DNA from: Pseudoalteromonas sp. P1-25
GTDB taxonomy: Bacteria > Pseudomonadota > Gammaproteobacteria > Enterobacterales > Alteromonadaceae
DNA: 64,000 nt
Direction: 5' to 3'
NCBI RefSeq assembly: GCF_001401805.1
Contig: NZ_LKDW01000008.1
Location: 62,001-126,000 of the forward strand
In this document: positions 16,798-26,194 of the stretch, piece after piece
How positions within the stretch are numbered: the first letter of the stretch is position 1
Layout of the letters: every line of letters begins with the position of its first letter
Notes under the pieces: generated by a model
Databases searched by the model: none
Seen by the model: only the letters and a program-made list of their open reading frames with translations
Told to the model about the DNA's origin: nothing
Position numbers and translations under genes: made by a program

Positions 16798-19542
16798 ATG
16801 ATAATTAACAATAAGTTATCGTTCAACAAGAAAACCGCACTCAGTATTGCTATTACAGGCATATTGGCAAGCGGTAACGTTGCAGCTCAAGGCGCTGAAG
16901 GCGACACACCGACAGTAGATAAAGATGTTGAGGTTATCGCAGTAACGGGTATTCGCAGCAGCTTACGTTCATCAATGTTAGATAAAAAAGCATCTAATGT
17001 TGTAACCGATGGGATTAAAGCAGAAGATCTTGGTAAATTTCCTGATTTAAACGTCGCAGAGTCTTTGCAACGTATCACAGGTGTAGCCATTGACCGTAGT
17101 GGTGGTGAAGGGCAAGCAGTAACCATTCGTGGTTTTGGTCCACAATTTAATACGGTCCTTGTAAATGGTCGTCAAATTGCAACAGACAGCGCGGGTCGTG
17201 AATTTAACTTTGATGTATTAGCAGCAGATCAAATCACCGGTGCAGATATTTATAAAAGTAACAGTGCAACGCTTCAAGAAGGTGGCATTGGGGGGACGGT
17301 TAACGTAACCACAGCCCGTCCATTCGATTTTGGTGGCTTACACGTAATTGGTTCAGTAAAAGGTATGTACGAAAGCCTTTCTGAAGAAGTATCTCCATCG
17401 GCTTCATTTTTAGTAAGTAATACGTTTAACGACGACAAGCTTGGTGTGCTTTTTGCCATCACTAACCAACAACGTAAGCTGCAAAACAACCAAATTTTAA
17501 CGGCGGGTTGGCGTGGTGGACAAACAATTTCAAACCCACAAGATGGCGTGTTATACGACAATGCATACATCCCACGTAACTGGGACCAAGTTGTAGATGA
17601 GCAAGACCGCGAACGTACCAATGCAAGCTTAGTATTACAATATGCACCGTCTGATGATATTACTATTACCGTAGATGGTTTAATTTCAAAATTTGAAGTG
17701 GACTCATCAGTGCGCGATTTAGCGTCTTGGTTTGAACCAGACCGCGTCGGTAGCGCAACAATCGACCCAGAAACGGGCACCTTACTTACCTTTACGCAAG
17801 AAGTAGGTTTAGGTAACGCCAGTGGCAACCCAGCAACCGACTTTGTATCGCACACACGTAACTCGCGTGATGTAACTAACAAAGCGTTTGGCGTTAACGT
17901 TGACTGGCAAGTAAACGAGTCATTAAAAGCAAAATTTGACGTGTCTCGCTCAACAGCTGAAAACGACCGTGCAGGTAACGACCGCTTTAACGTAGTGGGT
18001 ATTATTAACAGCTACAGCTTTGATGGCACCGGTAGCGTTCCTACCGTACAGCATGATGGCTTTGAAAATGGCTCGCTGCCAGATGCAAGCCTTGCGCGTC
18101 TTCACTACAACGAAATTGGTAACCAGTTTACTGATGAAGATGAAATTACCGAAATTAAAGCCGATTTTGAGTACGTACCAGATAAAGGCCCAGTTGATCG
18201 CATTAACTTTGGTGCATATCGTCAAGAACGTGAAAAATCAAGCTTCCAAATTTTTGGTAGCCAATGTCAATTTTGTGGTTACGGCACTGAAGCACCACTT
18301 GATGAAATTGATTTTGAAGCGTATTCAGCAAGTAACTACTTCCCAGGTTTGATCGATACATTTTATAGCTACGACGGCGACAAAATGCTTGATTACCTAG
18401 CTGATCAGGGTTTCCCTGTTGAGCCAACACTACAAAATAACCGTTACACAATTAACGAAGATATCACTAGCCTTTACATGGACTTTACCATTGGTTTTGA
18501 CCTAGCTGATATGCCAGTAACAGTTAACATGGGTGCACGTTACTCAGAAACAGATATTGAAGTAGCTGCTGTACAAAGTTTTATCAGTGATGTTATTCCT
18601 ACCTCTGATGCCACTTTATTCCAAAATGTATTTGGCCCGGCAACAGACATTAAAGAAGGGACAAGTTACTCAAACTTACTTCCGTCGTTTAACGTTAAGC
18701 TTGAACTGCAAGACAACATGATTTTACGCTTTGCAGCGTACGACAGTATTACTCGTCCTACTATGTCACAGTTATCACCTGCGACCACGTTTAACGAGCC
18801 TCGTCGTCAAAACTTAACAGCAAGTGGTGGTAACCCAGCTCTTAAGCCGTTCCAGTCTGAAAACTGGGATATCTCTTACGAGTGGTATTACAACGATGCT
18901 AACTTATTTAGCTTTGCCGTATTTAGTAAAGAAGTGGATGACTTTATTGTTACCCTAACCGGCGACGAAACATACGACATGACTGACCGTACAGGCCCTG
19001 ATTTTGCGTGTACAACCTGTACTGACCAAACCGATGCCGAGCTTAACGGTAGCTCAGAAGTTTACACTGTGAGCCGCCCGCAAAATGGTGAGTCTGCAAC
19101 GGTAACGGGTTACGAAATCGGTGTAACTCATATGTTTGAAAACGGCTTTGGTTTTATTGCTAATGCCACAGTAGTAGATAGCGACATTAGTGTTGGCTCT
19201 GATACTTCACAAACATTTGCCCTTGAAGGCTTAGGTGATTCGCAAAACTTAGTATTGTTTTACGAGCAAGATAATTGGCAGGCACGTGTTGCATTTAACA
19301 ACCGTGAAGGCTTTTTACGCTTAGTTGATAACGGCTTTAACGGCGAACCAGTGAACGTAGAAACGTACGGTCAATGGGATATTAGTGCAAGCTACGACAT
19401 CAACGAAAACTTCACTATTTTTGCCGAAGGCATCAACATTACTGAAGAAGAGCTAGTGCAAACGGGCCGTTTTGCTAATCAAATCTACTCTGTAGAAGAT
19501 AATGGCTCACGTTACGCGTTTGGTATTCGCGGTACGTTTTAA
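16798..19542 (+). CDS. TonB-dependent receptor, probable galactoside importer
   Basis: Outer-membrane gated channel of the Xanthomonas/Caulobacter-type TonB receptor family, 914 residues. A signal peptide (about 1-30, ending NVAAQ) is followed by a TonB-box-like EVIAVTGIRSS (about 43-53). The plug domain shows KFPDLNVAESLQRITGVAIDR and QAVTIRGFGPQFNTVLVNGR (around 77-127; both quoted in outline). The 22-strand barrel ends with the aromatic YAFGIRGTF. A possible disulfide pair CQFC and an ACTTCTDQ segment lie in loops. Position at the head of a transporter/galactosidase cluster suggests uptake of an alpha-galactoside. Confidence 0.92.
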   Translation: MIINNKLSFNKKTALSIAITGILASGNVAAQGAEGDTPTVDKDVEVIAVTGIRSSLRSSMLDKKASNVVTDGIKAEDLGKFPDLNVAESLQRITGVAIDRSGGEGQAVTIRGFGPQFNTVLVNGRQIATDSAGREFNFDVLAADQITGADIYKSNSATLQEGGIGGTVNVTTARPFDFGGLHVIGSVKGMYESLSEEVSPSASFLVSNTFNDDKLGVLFAITNQQRKLQNNQILTAGWRGGQTISNPQDGVLYDNAYIPRNWDQVVDEQDRERTNASLVLQYAPSDDITITVDGLISKFEVDSSVRDLASWFEPDRVGSATIDPETGTLLTFTQEVGLGNASGNPATDFVSHTRNSRDVTNKAFGVNVDWQVNESLKAKFDVSRSTAENDRAGNDRFNVVGIINSYSFDGTGSVPTVQHDGFENGSLPDASLARLHYNEIGNQFTDEDEITEIKADFEYVPDKGPVDRINFGAYRQEREKSSFQIFGSQCQFCGYGTEAPLDEIDFEAYSASNYFPGLIDTFYSYDGDKMLDYLADQGFPVEPTLQNNRYTINEDITSLYMDFTIGFDLADMPVTVNMGARYSETDIEVAAVQSFISDVIPTSDATLFQNVFGPATDIKEGTSYSNLLPSFNVKLELQDNMILRFAAYDSITRPTMSQLSPATTFNEPRRQNLTASGGNPALKPFQSENWDISYEWYYNDANLFSFAVFSKEVDDFIVTLTGDETYDMTDRTGPDFACTTCTDQTDAELNGSSEVYTVSRPQNGESATVTGYEIGVTHMFENGFGFIANATVVDSDISVGSDTSQTFALEGLGDSQNLVLFYEQDNWQARVAFNNREGFLRLVDNGFNGEPVNVETYGQWDISASYDINENFTIFAEGINITEEELVQTGRFANQIYSVEDNGSRYAFGIRGTF

Positions 19543-19650
19543 TTGATAGCAGAGGCAGCGATAGCCTCTTAGTTTTCATTGCAGTGCATAATAAGTACTG
19601 TTACTAATAAAGTTAGTAGCTAATTTGCACAAAATGAGACTAATTTAAAC

Positions 19651-19670
19651 AAATGCCCGAAAGGGCATTT
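19651..19670 (+). terminator. Intercistronic hairpin after the TonB receptor
   Basis: AAATGCCC-GAAA-GGGCATTT stem with a stable GAAA tetraloop and only a poor T tract. It may stabilise the receptor message or partly terminate before the next gene. Confidence 0.6.
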
Positions 19671-19715
19671 GTTGTCTAATCGGTTATCAATAAAGTACTC
19701 AAAGAGTAGTCCGTT

Positions 19716-21242
19716 ATGAATAAAGCAATAAAAACAATCGCCGTAATTGGTGGCGGTACAGCAGGATGGCTGAGCGCTGCAATTATCGCTTCGTATCACC
19801 AAGGTAATAAGGGTGATGGCTTAAAAGTGATGTTGGTAGAATCATCTGATATTCCAACAATTGGTGTAGGTGAAGGTACCTGGCCCACGATGAAAAACAC
19901 GCTTCAGCAAATTGGTTTGCGAGAAGTGGACGTATTTAAAGCCTGTAATGCCACCTTTAAACAAGGCGGAAAATTTGTAAACTGGACACATGGCAACAAC
20001 GATTTTTACTACCATCCCTTTACGGTACCGCTAGGCTACGGCCGTATAGATTTAGCCCCCTATTTAGATAATGTTGAAAACTTTGCCCAGCAAACTAATT
20101 TTCAGCACGATATTTGCGAAGCAAACTTAGCGCCAAGAGGCATTGCACAAGGTGAGTATCAAGCTAATTGTAATTATGCATATCATTTAGATGCCGGTGC
20201 CTTTGCGGAACTATTAAAGCAACATTGTAAGAGCAAACTAGGCATTGAGCATATTATTGGCACCGTTGAACAGGTAAAGCTTGATGAAAGCGGGGCTATA
20301 AACACCCTTACCTTAAAAGATCAAACCCGCACCATAAACGCCGATTTATACATAGATTGCACGGGTTTTTCATCGCTGTTATTAGGCCAAGCCCTTAACG
20401 TGCCATTTAAAAAAATGGACCACGTATTATTTAACGACAGCGCCCTAGCTATGCAAGTCCCCTATGAAGAAGGCGATGAGTCACTGGCAAGTCATACCAT
20501 TGCCACCGCACAAAATGCTGGGTGGATTTGGGATATAGGCCTAACGCATCGCCGTGGTGTAGGGCATGTATATTCAAGCAAGTTTTTATCAGATGAAGAA
20601 GCCGAACAAAACTTACGTAACTATTTAGGTGATGCCGCTAAAGGTTTAACCGCCCGAAAAATAAATTTTGAGTCGGGTTACAGAGAAAAGTTTTGGCACA
20701 AAAACTGTGTTGCAGTGGGGATGTCGGCAGGGTTTGTAGAGCCGCTTGAGGCAACCGCCATTATGTTAGTTGAAATTTCCTCTCGCTTTGTTGCAGAGCA
20801 TATGCCAGCCGATACCCAAGTAATGCCCATAGTTGCAAAGCGCTTTAATGAACAAATGGATTATCGCTGGCAGCGTATTATCGACTTTTTAAAACTACAT
20901 TACATGCTAACTAAGCGCCCAGAGCCTTATTGGCAAGCGCACGTACAACCGCAAAGCATTCCGCAAAGCTTACAAGAAGACTTATTGCTTTGGGGCGCAC
21001 GTGGCCCACTTATTCAAGATTTTCATGGCGCATTAGAGCTATTTCCTGCCGCCAGTTACCAGTATGTTTTATACGGTATGGGCTTTAAGCCTGACTTTAC
21101 TAAGCAAGCGTATTTGTACTCAAACGATGCGCAAGCAAACCAAATAATTGAACGTAACAGCCAGCTTACACAGCAGATGTTGCAAACGTTGCCGCCTCAC
21201 CGTGCTTATATTGAGCAGTGGCTTGCGGCTAACCCAGTTTAA
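19716..21242 (+). CDS. Tryptophan-halogenase-like flavoprotein
   Basis: FAD-dependent halogenase family protein, 508 residues. The FAD loop is IGGGTAGWLSA (about 11-21). K86 in GGKFVNW aligns with the catalytic lysine of PrnA, and FVEPLEAT keeps the glutamate of the PrnA active site. The WxWxIP signature of halogenases appears as WIWDIG, so the last Pro is altered. Members of this subgroup commonly sit beside TonB receptors and SapC genes in carbohydrate loci of Alteromonadales and Caulobacterales. A halogenation role there has not been established to my knowledge. 12 bases separate it from the SapC gene. Confidence 0.88.
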   Translation: MNKAIKTIAVIGGGTAGWLSAAIIASYHQGNKGDGLKVMLVESSDIPTIGVGEGTWPTMKNTLQQIGLREVDVFKACNATFKQGGKFVNWTHGNNDFYYHPFTVPLGYGRIDLAPYLDNVENFAQQTNFQHDICEANLAPRGIAQGEYQANCNYAYHLDAGAFAELLKQHCKSKLGIEHIIGTVEQVKLDESGAINTLTLKDQTRTINADLYIDCTGFSSLLLGQALNVPFKKMDHVLFNDSALAMQVPYEEGDESLASHTIATAQNAGWIWDIGLTHRRGVGHVYSSKFLSDEEAEQNLRNYLGDAAKGLTARKINFESGYREKFWHKNCVAVGMSAGFVEPLEATAIMLVEISSRFVAEHMPADTQVMPIVAKRFNEQMDYRWQRIIDFLKLHYMLTKRPEPYWQAHVQPQSIPQSLQEDLLLWGARGPLIQDFHGALELFPAASYQYVLYGMGFKPDFTKQAYLYSNDAQANQIIERNSQLTQQMLQTLPPHRAYIEQWLAANPV

Positions 21243-21254
21243 GGATGTGTAACT

Positions 21255-22016
21255 ATGGCAATTAGTGAACTATCAAATACTCAACACCAAGCAATAAAAA
21301 TTAACCCTAATGCGGGTGTTGAATACGCAAAAACACAGCATTTAGTCAATCTACGTGCAAACGAAGTAGCAAAAGCTGCCTGCGATTTACCTATTTTTTT
21401 AGCGCGTAATGCACACAACGGCAGCTACACTATTTCGGGCTTAACCAGCTTTAGGGCTGGGCAAAGTTTATTTGTGAGTAACAATCACTGGCAAGCGCTT
21501 TATACGCCTGTGTGCATGCAAGCCCAGCCGCTTTATTTACTCACTCGTGAGGCAAATAGCAGTGATTACTTTATTGCTATTGATGAGCAAAGCTCAGCCG
21601 TTAACACGCAGCAAGGCGAGCCGTTATTTGATGCCAAAGGCAACCCAAGCCTGTATTTAAGTGCGCAGCAAAAGCTACTAGAAAACGATTTAAAAAATGA
21701 TTACCAAACGTATCAATTTACCCAAGAAATTGCCCGTTTAGGGCTTATCAAAAACATAGATATTGTTTTGCAGTTTGAACAAGGCGAGGCGCAAACTATT
21801 CAAGGTTTGAGCACTGTTGATGAAGATAAACTGCAAACTTTAGACAGCGATACCATTGCCAATTTACACAAACAAGGTTACCTAAGCGTACTTAACAGCA
21901 TGCTTATTTCGTTGTTTCAGTTAAATGCGTTAGTAAAGCGTCATAACCAGCATCCTGAACTTATGCCATTAAAACAAATTAAGTTAGAACTAAGTCGAGA
22001 TGCTCACGCACTGTAA
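21255..22016 (+). CDS. SapC family protein
   Basis: Cytoplasmic-looking protein of 253 residues matching the SapC (PF07277) pattern: an N-terminal HLVNLRANEVAKAACDLPIFL (outline) and GQSLFVSNNHWQALYTPVCMQAQPLYL segments. It has no signal peptide and no clear catalytic motif. SapC was named from a Campylobacter surface-layer locus, but in marine and plant-associated proteobacteria it accompanies TonB receptors and halogenase-like proteins, as here. Function unknown. AAGGATGTG provides the ribosome-binding site. Confidence 0.82.
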   Translation: MAISELSNTQHQAIKINPNAGVEYAKTQHLVNLRANEVAKAACDLPIFLARNAHNGSYTISGLTSFRAGQSLFVSNNHWQALYTPVCMQAQPLYLLTREANSSDYFIAIDEQSSAVNTQQGEPLFDAKGNPSLYLSAQQKLLENDLKNDYQTYQFTQEIARLGLIKNIDIVLQFEQGEAQTIQGLSTVDEDKLQTLDSDTIANLHKQGYLSVLNSMLISLFQLNALVKRHNQHPELMPLKQIKLELSRDAHAL

Positions 22017-22031
22017 GGTGCAATTTATTAT

Positions 22032-22049
22032 TTAGCCTTCATAGGCTAA
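22032..22049 (+). repeat. Small hairpin between the SapC gene and the symporter gene
   Basis: TTAGCCT-TCAT-AGGCTAA stem without a T-run, in the 81-base gap. Possibly an mRNA processing or stability element. Confidence 0.45.
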
Positions 22050-22097
22050 TACGTTCACATAGACAGACATTGCGTTTAACGCGCTGGAGACACACAC

Positions 22098-23576
22098 ATG
22101 TCAGACAACATTTTGCAGTTGGTGGTTTTTTTCTTTGTAACCGCCTTAATTGGTGGGCTTACATATTGGAAGTGCCGAGGCCAAAACCGTAATAGTGGTG
22201 ATAATCAAACAAAAGAGTATTTTTTAGCAGGCGGTGGCCTTACTTGGATGTTTGTTGCAGGTTCAATTACGCTCACAAATTTAAGTACCGACCAGCTGGT
22301 GGGCATGAATGGCAATCAAATGGCTTTGCTCGTGTGGTGGGAATTAGCGGCTATTTTAGGGCTTATTATTTTAGCCAAAGTATTTATTCCTGTTTATTAC
22401 AAGTACAACTGTACAACCACCACAGAGCTGTTAGAAAAACGCTACAACAATAAGCATATTCGTGCTGTTATTGGTGGCTTATTCTTTTTAGGTAACGCGC
22501 TAATTTACATGCCTGCGGTTATATATTCTGGTGCGCTATTTATGCAAACCATGTTTAAAGTTGATATTCCGCTAATGTACATAGCGACCGCATTTGCATT
22601 GGTAGGCGCTATTTATGCATTTTTTGGAGGCTTACGCGCGGTTGCTGTATCAGATACTTATAATGGTTTATTAGTGTTAGGTATGGCAATACTGGTTGTA
22701 TTTTTAGCGCTTAATGCGATTGATTACGACTTTAGCGACATTCCACAAGAGCGCTTAACACTTATTGGTGACGCTGACTCGCCAATCCCATGGCCTACGC
22801 TTTTAACCGGTATGATCTTTATTCAAATGTATTACTGGGGAACTAACCAAACCATTACCCAGCGTGCGATGGCTGCGCCAAACGTTAAAGAAGCGCAAAA
22901 AGGGATATTTGCAGCAGCGGGTATTCGCTTTTTAATTGTTCCGGCAATTGTGGTGTTACCGGGTATTATTTCGTACAAACTGTATGGCGACATTGGCGAT
23001 GCAGCTTATGGCCGAATTGTAGGAGACGTAATGCCCGCATGGTTAACGGGTGTGTTTGCTGCAGCAATGGCAGCAGCAGTGCTTTCTACTTATAACAGCT
23101 TATTAAACTCTGCAACTGCATTATATGTGTGTGATATTCACGAAGCATACTTTAATAAAGAACCAAGTGTAGTAAAGCTAAGTGGCTACGTTACGTTGTT
23201 ACTTACTAGTTTAACGCTTGTGCTTGTGCCTATTTACCAGCAAGCCGACAGCATTATTAACTTACTACAACAGTTAAACGGCTTATTAAGTATGCCTATA
23301 TTCTCAATTTTTGTCGTGGGCTTATTGTTTAAAAATGTGGATGCGCGTGCAGGTATTGCCGCGGTTATTTTAGGTGTGGTTATGTATGGCATGCTGACAT
23401 TTGAAAACTCGCCGCTACATACGGAACTACACTATATTCACTTAATGCCAATTACACTTATTGTTTGTGTAGCCTTTGCACTAACCGTTAATAAAGTGGT
23501 ATTTGGTTTAAATGCACAGTGGTCAGGTAAATCTCCCGTTATTGAAGATACGCCCCAAGTGCACGCACCAAAATAA
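22098..23576 (+). CDS. Sodium/sugar symporter (SLC5/SSS family, vSGLT-like)
   Basis: Inner-membrane Na+-coupled sugar transporter, 492 residues with about 13-14 hydrophobic segments. SGLT-type marks are the DYFLAG-like region KEYFLAGGGLTW (about 39-50), GSITLTNLSTDQLVGMNG (about 55-72) and FGGLRAVAVSDTYNGLL (about 180-196). A late AAAMAAAVLSTYNSLLNSA segment corresponds to the Na+-site helix. The context (TonB receptor before, cytoplasmic alpha-galactosidase after) implies import of an intact alpha-galactoside or galactose. It carries its own terminator. Confidence 0.92.
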   Translation: MSDNILQLVVFFFVTALIGGLTYWKCRGQNRNSGDNQTKEYFLAGGGLTWMFVAGSITLTNLSTDQLVGMNGNQMALLVWWELAAILGLIILAKVFIPVYYKYNCTTTTELLEKRYNNKHIRAVIGGLFFLGNALIYMPAVIYSGALFMQTMFKVDIPLMYIATAFALVGAIYAFFGGLRAVAVSDTYNGLLVLGMAILVVFLALNAIDYDFSDIPQERLTLIGDADSPIPWPTLLTGMIFIQMYYWGTNQTITQRAMAAPNVKEAQKGIFAAAGIRFLIVPAIVVLPGIISYKLYGDIGDAAYGRIVGDVMPAWLTGVFAAAMAAAVLSTYNSLLNSATALYVCDIHEAYFNKEPSVVKLSGYVTLLLTSLTLVLVPIYQQADSIINLLQQLNGLLSMPIFSIFVVGLLFKNVDARAGIAAVILGVVMYGMLTFENSPLHTELHYIHLMPITLIVCVAFALTVNKVVFGLNAQWSGKSPVIEDTPQVHAPK

Positions 23577-23627
23577 CCAGCAGTAAAAAGTTAAATTACT
23601 TTTTATTAGCCAGTTAACACATTACTA

Positions 23628-23659
23628 AATCGGCCTAAGGTAACTTAGGCCGATTTTTA
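23628..23659 (+). terminator. Rho-independent terminator of the symporter gene
   Basis: AATCGGCCTAAGG-TAA-CTTAGGCCGATTTTTA: long stem and T-run 51 bases after the stop. Confidence 0.93.
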
Positions 23660-23821
23660 TTTATTAAATTAACCTACACTACACGTAGAAAATCCACCTA
23701 TCACTCGTTGCGACTTTGAGCGCTAACTACGTAGAGATATTACAAAATTGCCCTGGCTGAAAGTCTGCTAAATAAATATTGCTGAAGGTGTTGTTAAATT
23801 TTTTAACCTCAGTTTAATTTA

Positions 23822-23842
23822 ATTACTGGTACAGCCAGTAAT
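23822..23842. repeat. Inverted repeat in the alpha-galactosidase promoter region
   Basis: ATTACTGG-TACAG-CCAGTAAT, a perfect 8-bp inverted repeat with a 5-base centre. It lies 166 bases before the alpha-galactosidase start. It does not resemble the AT-rich operator of the other genes and may bind a second regulator. Confidence 0.5.
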
Positions 23843-23886
23843 AATATTGGCTAAATTACAGTGTAAACACTATCTAAAAGTAATTT

Positions 23887-23899
23887 GTATGATATATAC
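23887..23899. promoter_or_regulatory. Weak operator-like site upstream of the alpha-galactosidase gene
   Basis: GTATGATATATAC shares the TATGATA core of the galE operator. It is shorter and less symmetric than the galE and TonB-receptor sites. Confidence 0.35.
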
Positions 23900-24008
23900 T
23901 ATTATTTTAAAATCACTGACTGCAATTTGATGCAGTAAGCGGCGAGTAAGCACACAAATAATGTACTCGCGTATTAAACTCATCTTCATTAAAGAGGACA
24001 GGAGAATC

Positions 24009-26141
24009 ATGGCTGATATTAAACCATTCTTTCGATTAGACAGCGCAAACTGCACCGTTATTTTCGACTGCCAGAGCAAAACCCCAGCGTTACTTTATTT
24101 TGGTAAGCGTTTATCTGAGCAAACAACTGAAACAATGCTAACTCAGCTTGCGACTCGTCAGGAAGTAAAATGTGCCGTGGTTGAAGAAGCACCTATTTCT
24201 CTTTCTCCGCTATTAGGTGAAGGTTTTACTGGTGCACCCGGTTTAGAGTTGAGCAACGACACAATTGCTTGGTCAGTTGGGCCAAAGCTTCAAGAAGTTC
24301 GTCAGCCTTGTGCGTCAACCCTTGAGTTTGTAAGCGTAGATGAGCTTCGCGGTATTGAAGTTGTGCACAGTATAACGCTTGATAGCCACACCGATGTACT
24401 AAGTGCGCACACGGTTTTAACTAATTTAAGTGATGCACCGTTAAGCGTTAATTTTTGCGCCGCACCCACGTTCCAATTACCCGATAGCATGAACAAGCTA
24501 GTGAGCTTTGAAGGGCGTTGGTCTAACGAATTTCAACGCCAATCGGTTGATTTAGTGCTAGGCAGCTTTGTTCGCGAAAACCGTAAAGGTAAAACCTCGC
24601 ACGATGTATTCCCTGGTTTACTAGTACACGCTGAAGGCGCAGGCGAGCAACAAGGTGAGTGTTACGGCTTTCATTTAGGTTGGAGCGGTAACAATAAGCT
24701 ACGTGCAGAGCTACTACCTGAAGGGCGCCGTTATGTGCAAATGGGCGAGTTATTATTACCTGGCGAGCTTACCCTTGCCAAAGGCCAAACGTATCAAAGC
24801 CCAAGTATTTATGGCTCGTTTTCGAGCGACGGCTTTACTGCACTGTCGCGTAATTTTCATCGTTTTGTTAAAGCTAACTTACTTAGCCAAGCACAGCGCG
24901 AAAAAACACGCCCTGTGCATTACAACACGTGGGAAGGCATTTATTTTGACCACGATGTAGACACGCTAAAGCAATTAGCCGACAAAGTAGCGCCATTAGG
25001 TGTGGAGCGTTTTGTACTAGACGACGGTTGGTTTAAAGGCCGCCGTGGTGATTATGCAGGCTTAGGTGATTGGACAGTAGATTACGAAATTTATCCAGAC
25101 GGCCTATCGCCAGTGATTGATCATGTAAACAGTTTAGGCATGGAGTTTGGTATTTGGTTTGAACCTGAAATGGTAAACCCTGACAGTGACTTATACCGCG
25201 CTCATCCTGATTGGGTATTAGGCTCAGAAAATAACGAACAACTTAGCTTTAGAAACCAGCTGGTGCTTGATTTAACGCGTACAGAGGTTGTTGAATACCT
25301 ATACAAAGCGATTGATGACATTTTAGTTGAATACCCAACAATTAAGTACATTAAATGGGATATGAACCGCGATATTAACCACGCGGGTAACTTCTCAGGC
25401 AAGCCTGCAGTGCATCAGCAAACACTGGCACTGTATCGTTTAATTGACCGCATTAAAGCGGCGCACCCAGGCCTTGAAATTGAAAGCTGCTCATCAGGCG
25501 GTGCCCGTGTAGATTACGGCGTGCTTGCACACACAGACCGTGTATGGACGTCAGATTCTAACGATGCACTTGACCGTCTTGAAATTCAACGTGGTTGTTC
25601 TTTCTTCTTTCCATCGTCGGTTATGGGTGCACACGTAGGACCGCGTGATTGTCATATCACAGGGCGTAATGTCAGTATTGAAATGCGTGCTGCGGTATCA
25701 CTGTTTGGCCACATGGGTATTGAAATGGACCCACGGGAACTGACCGATCATGAATACAATGCGCTTAAAGCGGCTATTGCGCTACACAAAGAGCACCGTG
25801 ACTTTATTCATGCAGCCGATTTGTATCGCCTCGATAGCGACGATTTATCAATTAACTTTGGTTTAATCGACGAGCAAAAATCAAAAGCGTTATTTGCATA
25901 TAACAGTGTACGCGAAACACCGCGCACTGCGCCTAATAAGCTTCGTTTTGTTGGTTTAGATGCAGATACGCAGTACACACTTAATTTAGTGTGGCCTGTT
26001 AAATTTGAAGAATACCGACCTTCGTCTATTGCCGCTGTTAACGGACAAACATTTACCGGTGAAGCGCTGATGGAATTTGGCCTACAAATGCCAATTTCAT
26101 TCCCGCAAACATCGCTTATTTTTGAGCTTACTAAAGTATAG
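24009..26141 (+). CDS. Alpha-galactosidase, glycoside hydrolase family 36
   Basis: Retaining alpha-galactosidase of 710 residues from the ATG at 24009 (ACAGGAGA upstream; an earlier ATG at 23961 lacks such a site). The N-terminal beta-sandwich (about 1-290) precedes a TIM barrel containing NTWEGIYFDH, LDDGWFKGRRGDYAGLGDW (outline) and GIWFEPEMVNPDSDL. The nucleophile is D451 in KWDMNRD and the acid/base D516 in WTSDSND, with CSSGGARVDYG between. No signal peptide, so it cleaves imported galactosides in the cytoplasm. Candidate substrates are melibiose-type oligosaccharides or galactosyl-glycerols. Confidence 0.94.
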   Translation: MADIKPFFRLDSANCTVIFDCQSKTPALLYFGKRLSEQTTETMLTQLATRQEVKCAVVEEAPISLSPLLGEGFTGAPGLELSNDTIAWSVGPKLQEVRQPCASTLEFVSVDELRGIEVVHSITLDSHTDVLSAHTVLTNLSDAPLSVNFCAAPTFQLPDSMNKLVSFEGRWSNEFQRQSVDLVLGSFVRENRKGKTSHDVFPGLLVHAEGAGEQQGECYGFHLGWSGNNKLRAELLPEGRRYVQMGELLLPGELTLAKGQTYQSPSIYGSFSSDGFTALSRNFHRFVKANLLSQAQREKTRPVHYNTWEGIYFDHDVDTLKQLADKVAPLGVERFVLDDGWFKGRRGDYAGLGDWTVDYEIYPDGLSPVIDHVNSLGMEFGIWFEPEMVNPDSDLYRAHPDWVLGSENNEQLSFRNQLVLDLTRTEVVEYLYKAIDDILVEYPTIKYIKWDMNRDINHAGNFSGKPAVHQQTLALYRLIDRIKAAHPGLEIESCSSGGARVDYGVLAHTDRVWTSDSNDALDRLEIQRGCSFFFPSSVMGAHVGPRDCHITGRNVSIEMRAAVSLFGHMGIEMDPRELTDHEYNALKAAIALHKEHRDFIHAADLYRLDSDDLSINFGLIDEQKSKALFAYNSVRETPRTAPNKLRFVGLDADTQYTLNLVWPVKFEEYRPSSIAAVNGQTFTGEALMEFGLQMPISFPQTSLIFELTKV

Positions 26142-26149
26142 CAAGCAGC

Positions 26150-26178
26150 AAAAAGGGAGCTCATTAGCTCCCTTTTTA
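26150..26178. terminator. Bidirectional terminator
   Basis: AAAAAGGGAGC and GCTCCCTTTTT pair around TCATTA, between the convergent alpha-galactosidase and GntR genes. Confidence 0.93.
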
Positions 26179-26194
26179 ATTACTCGAAAAATTA

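Noticed and set aside
17274..17882. 202-codon minus-strand frame inside the TonB receptor gene
   Set aside because: It is antisense to a confidently identified gene, has a Ser/Thr-biased composition typical of reversed codons and no ribosome-binding site.
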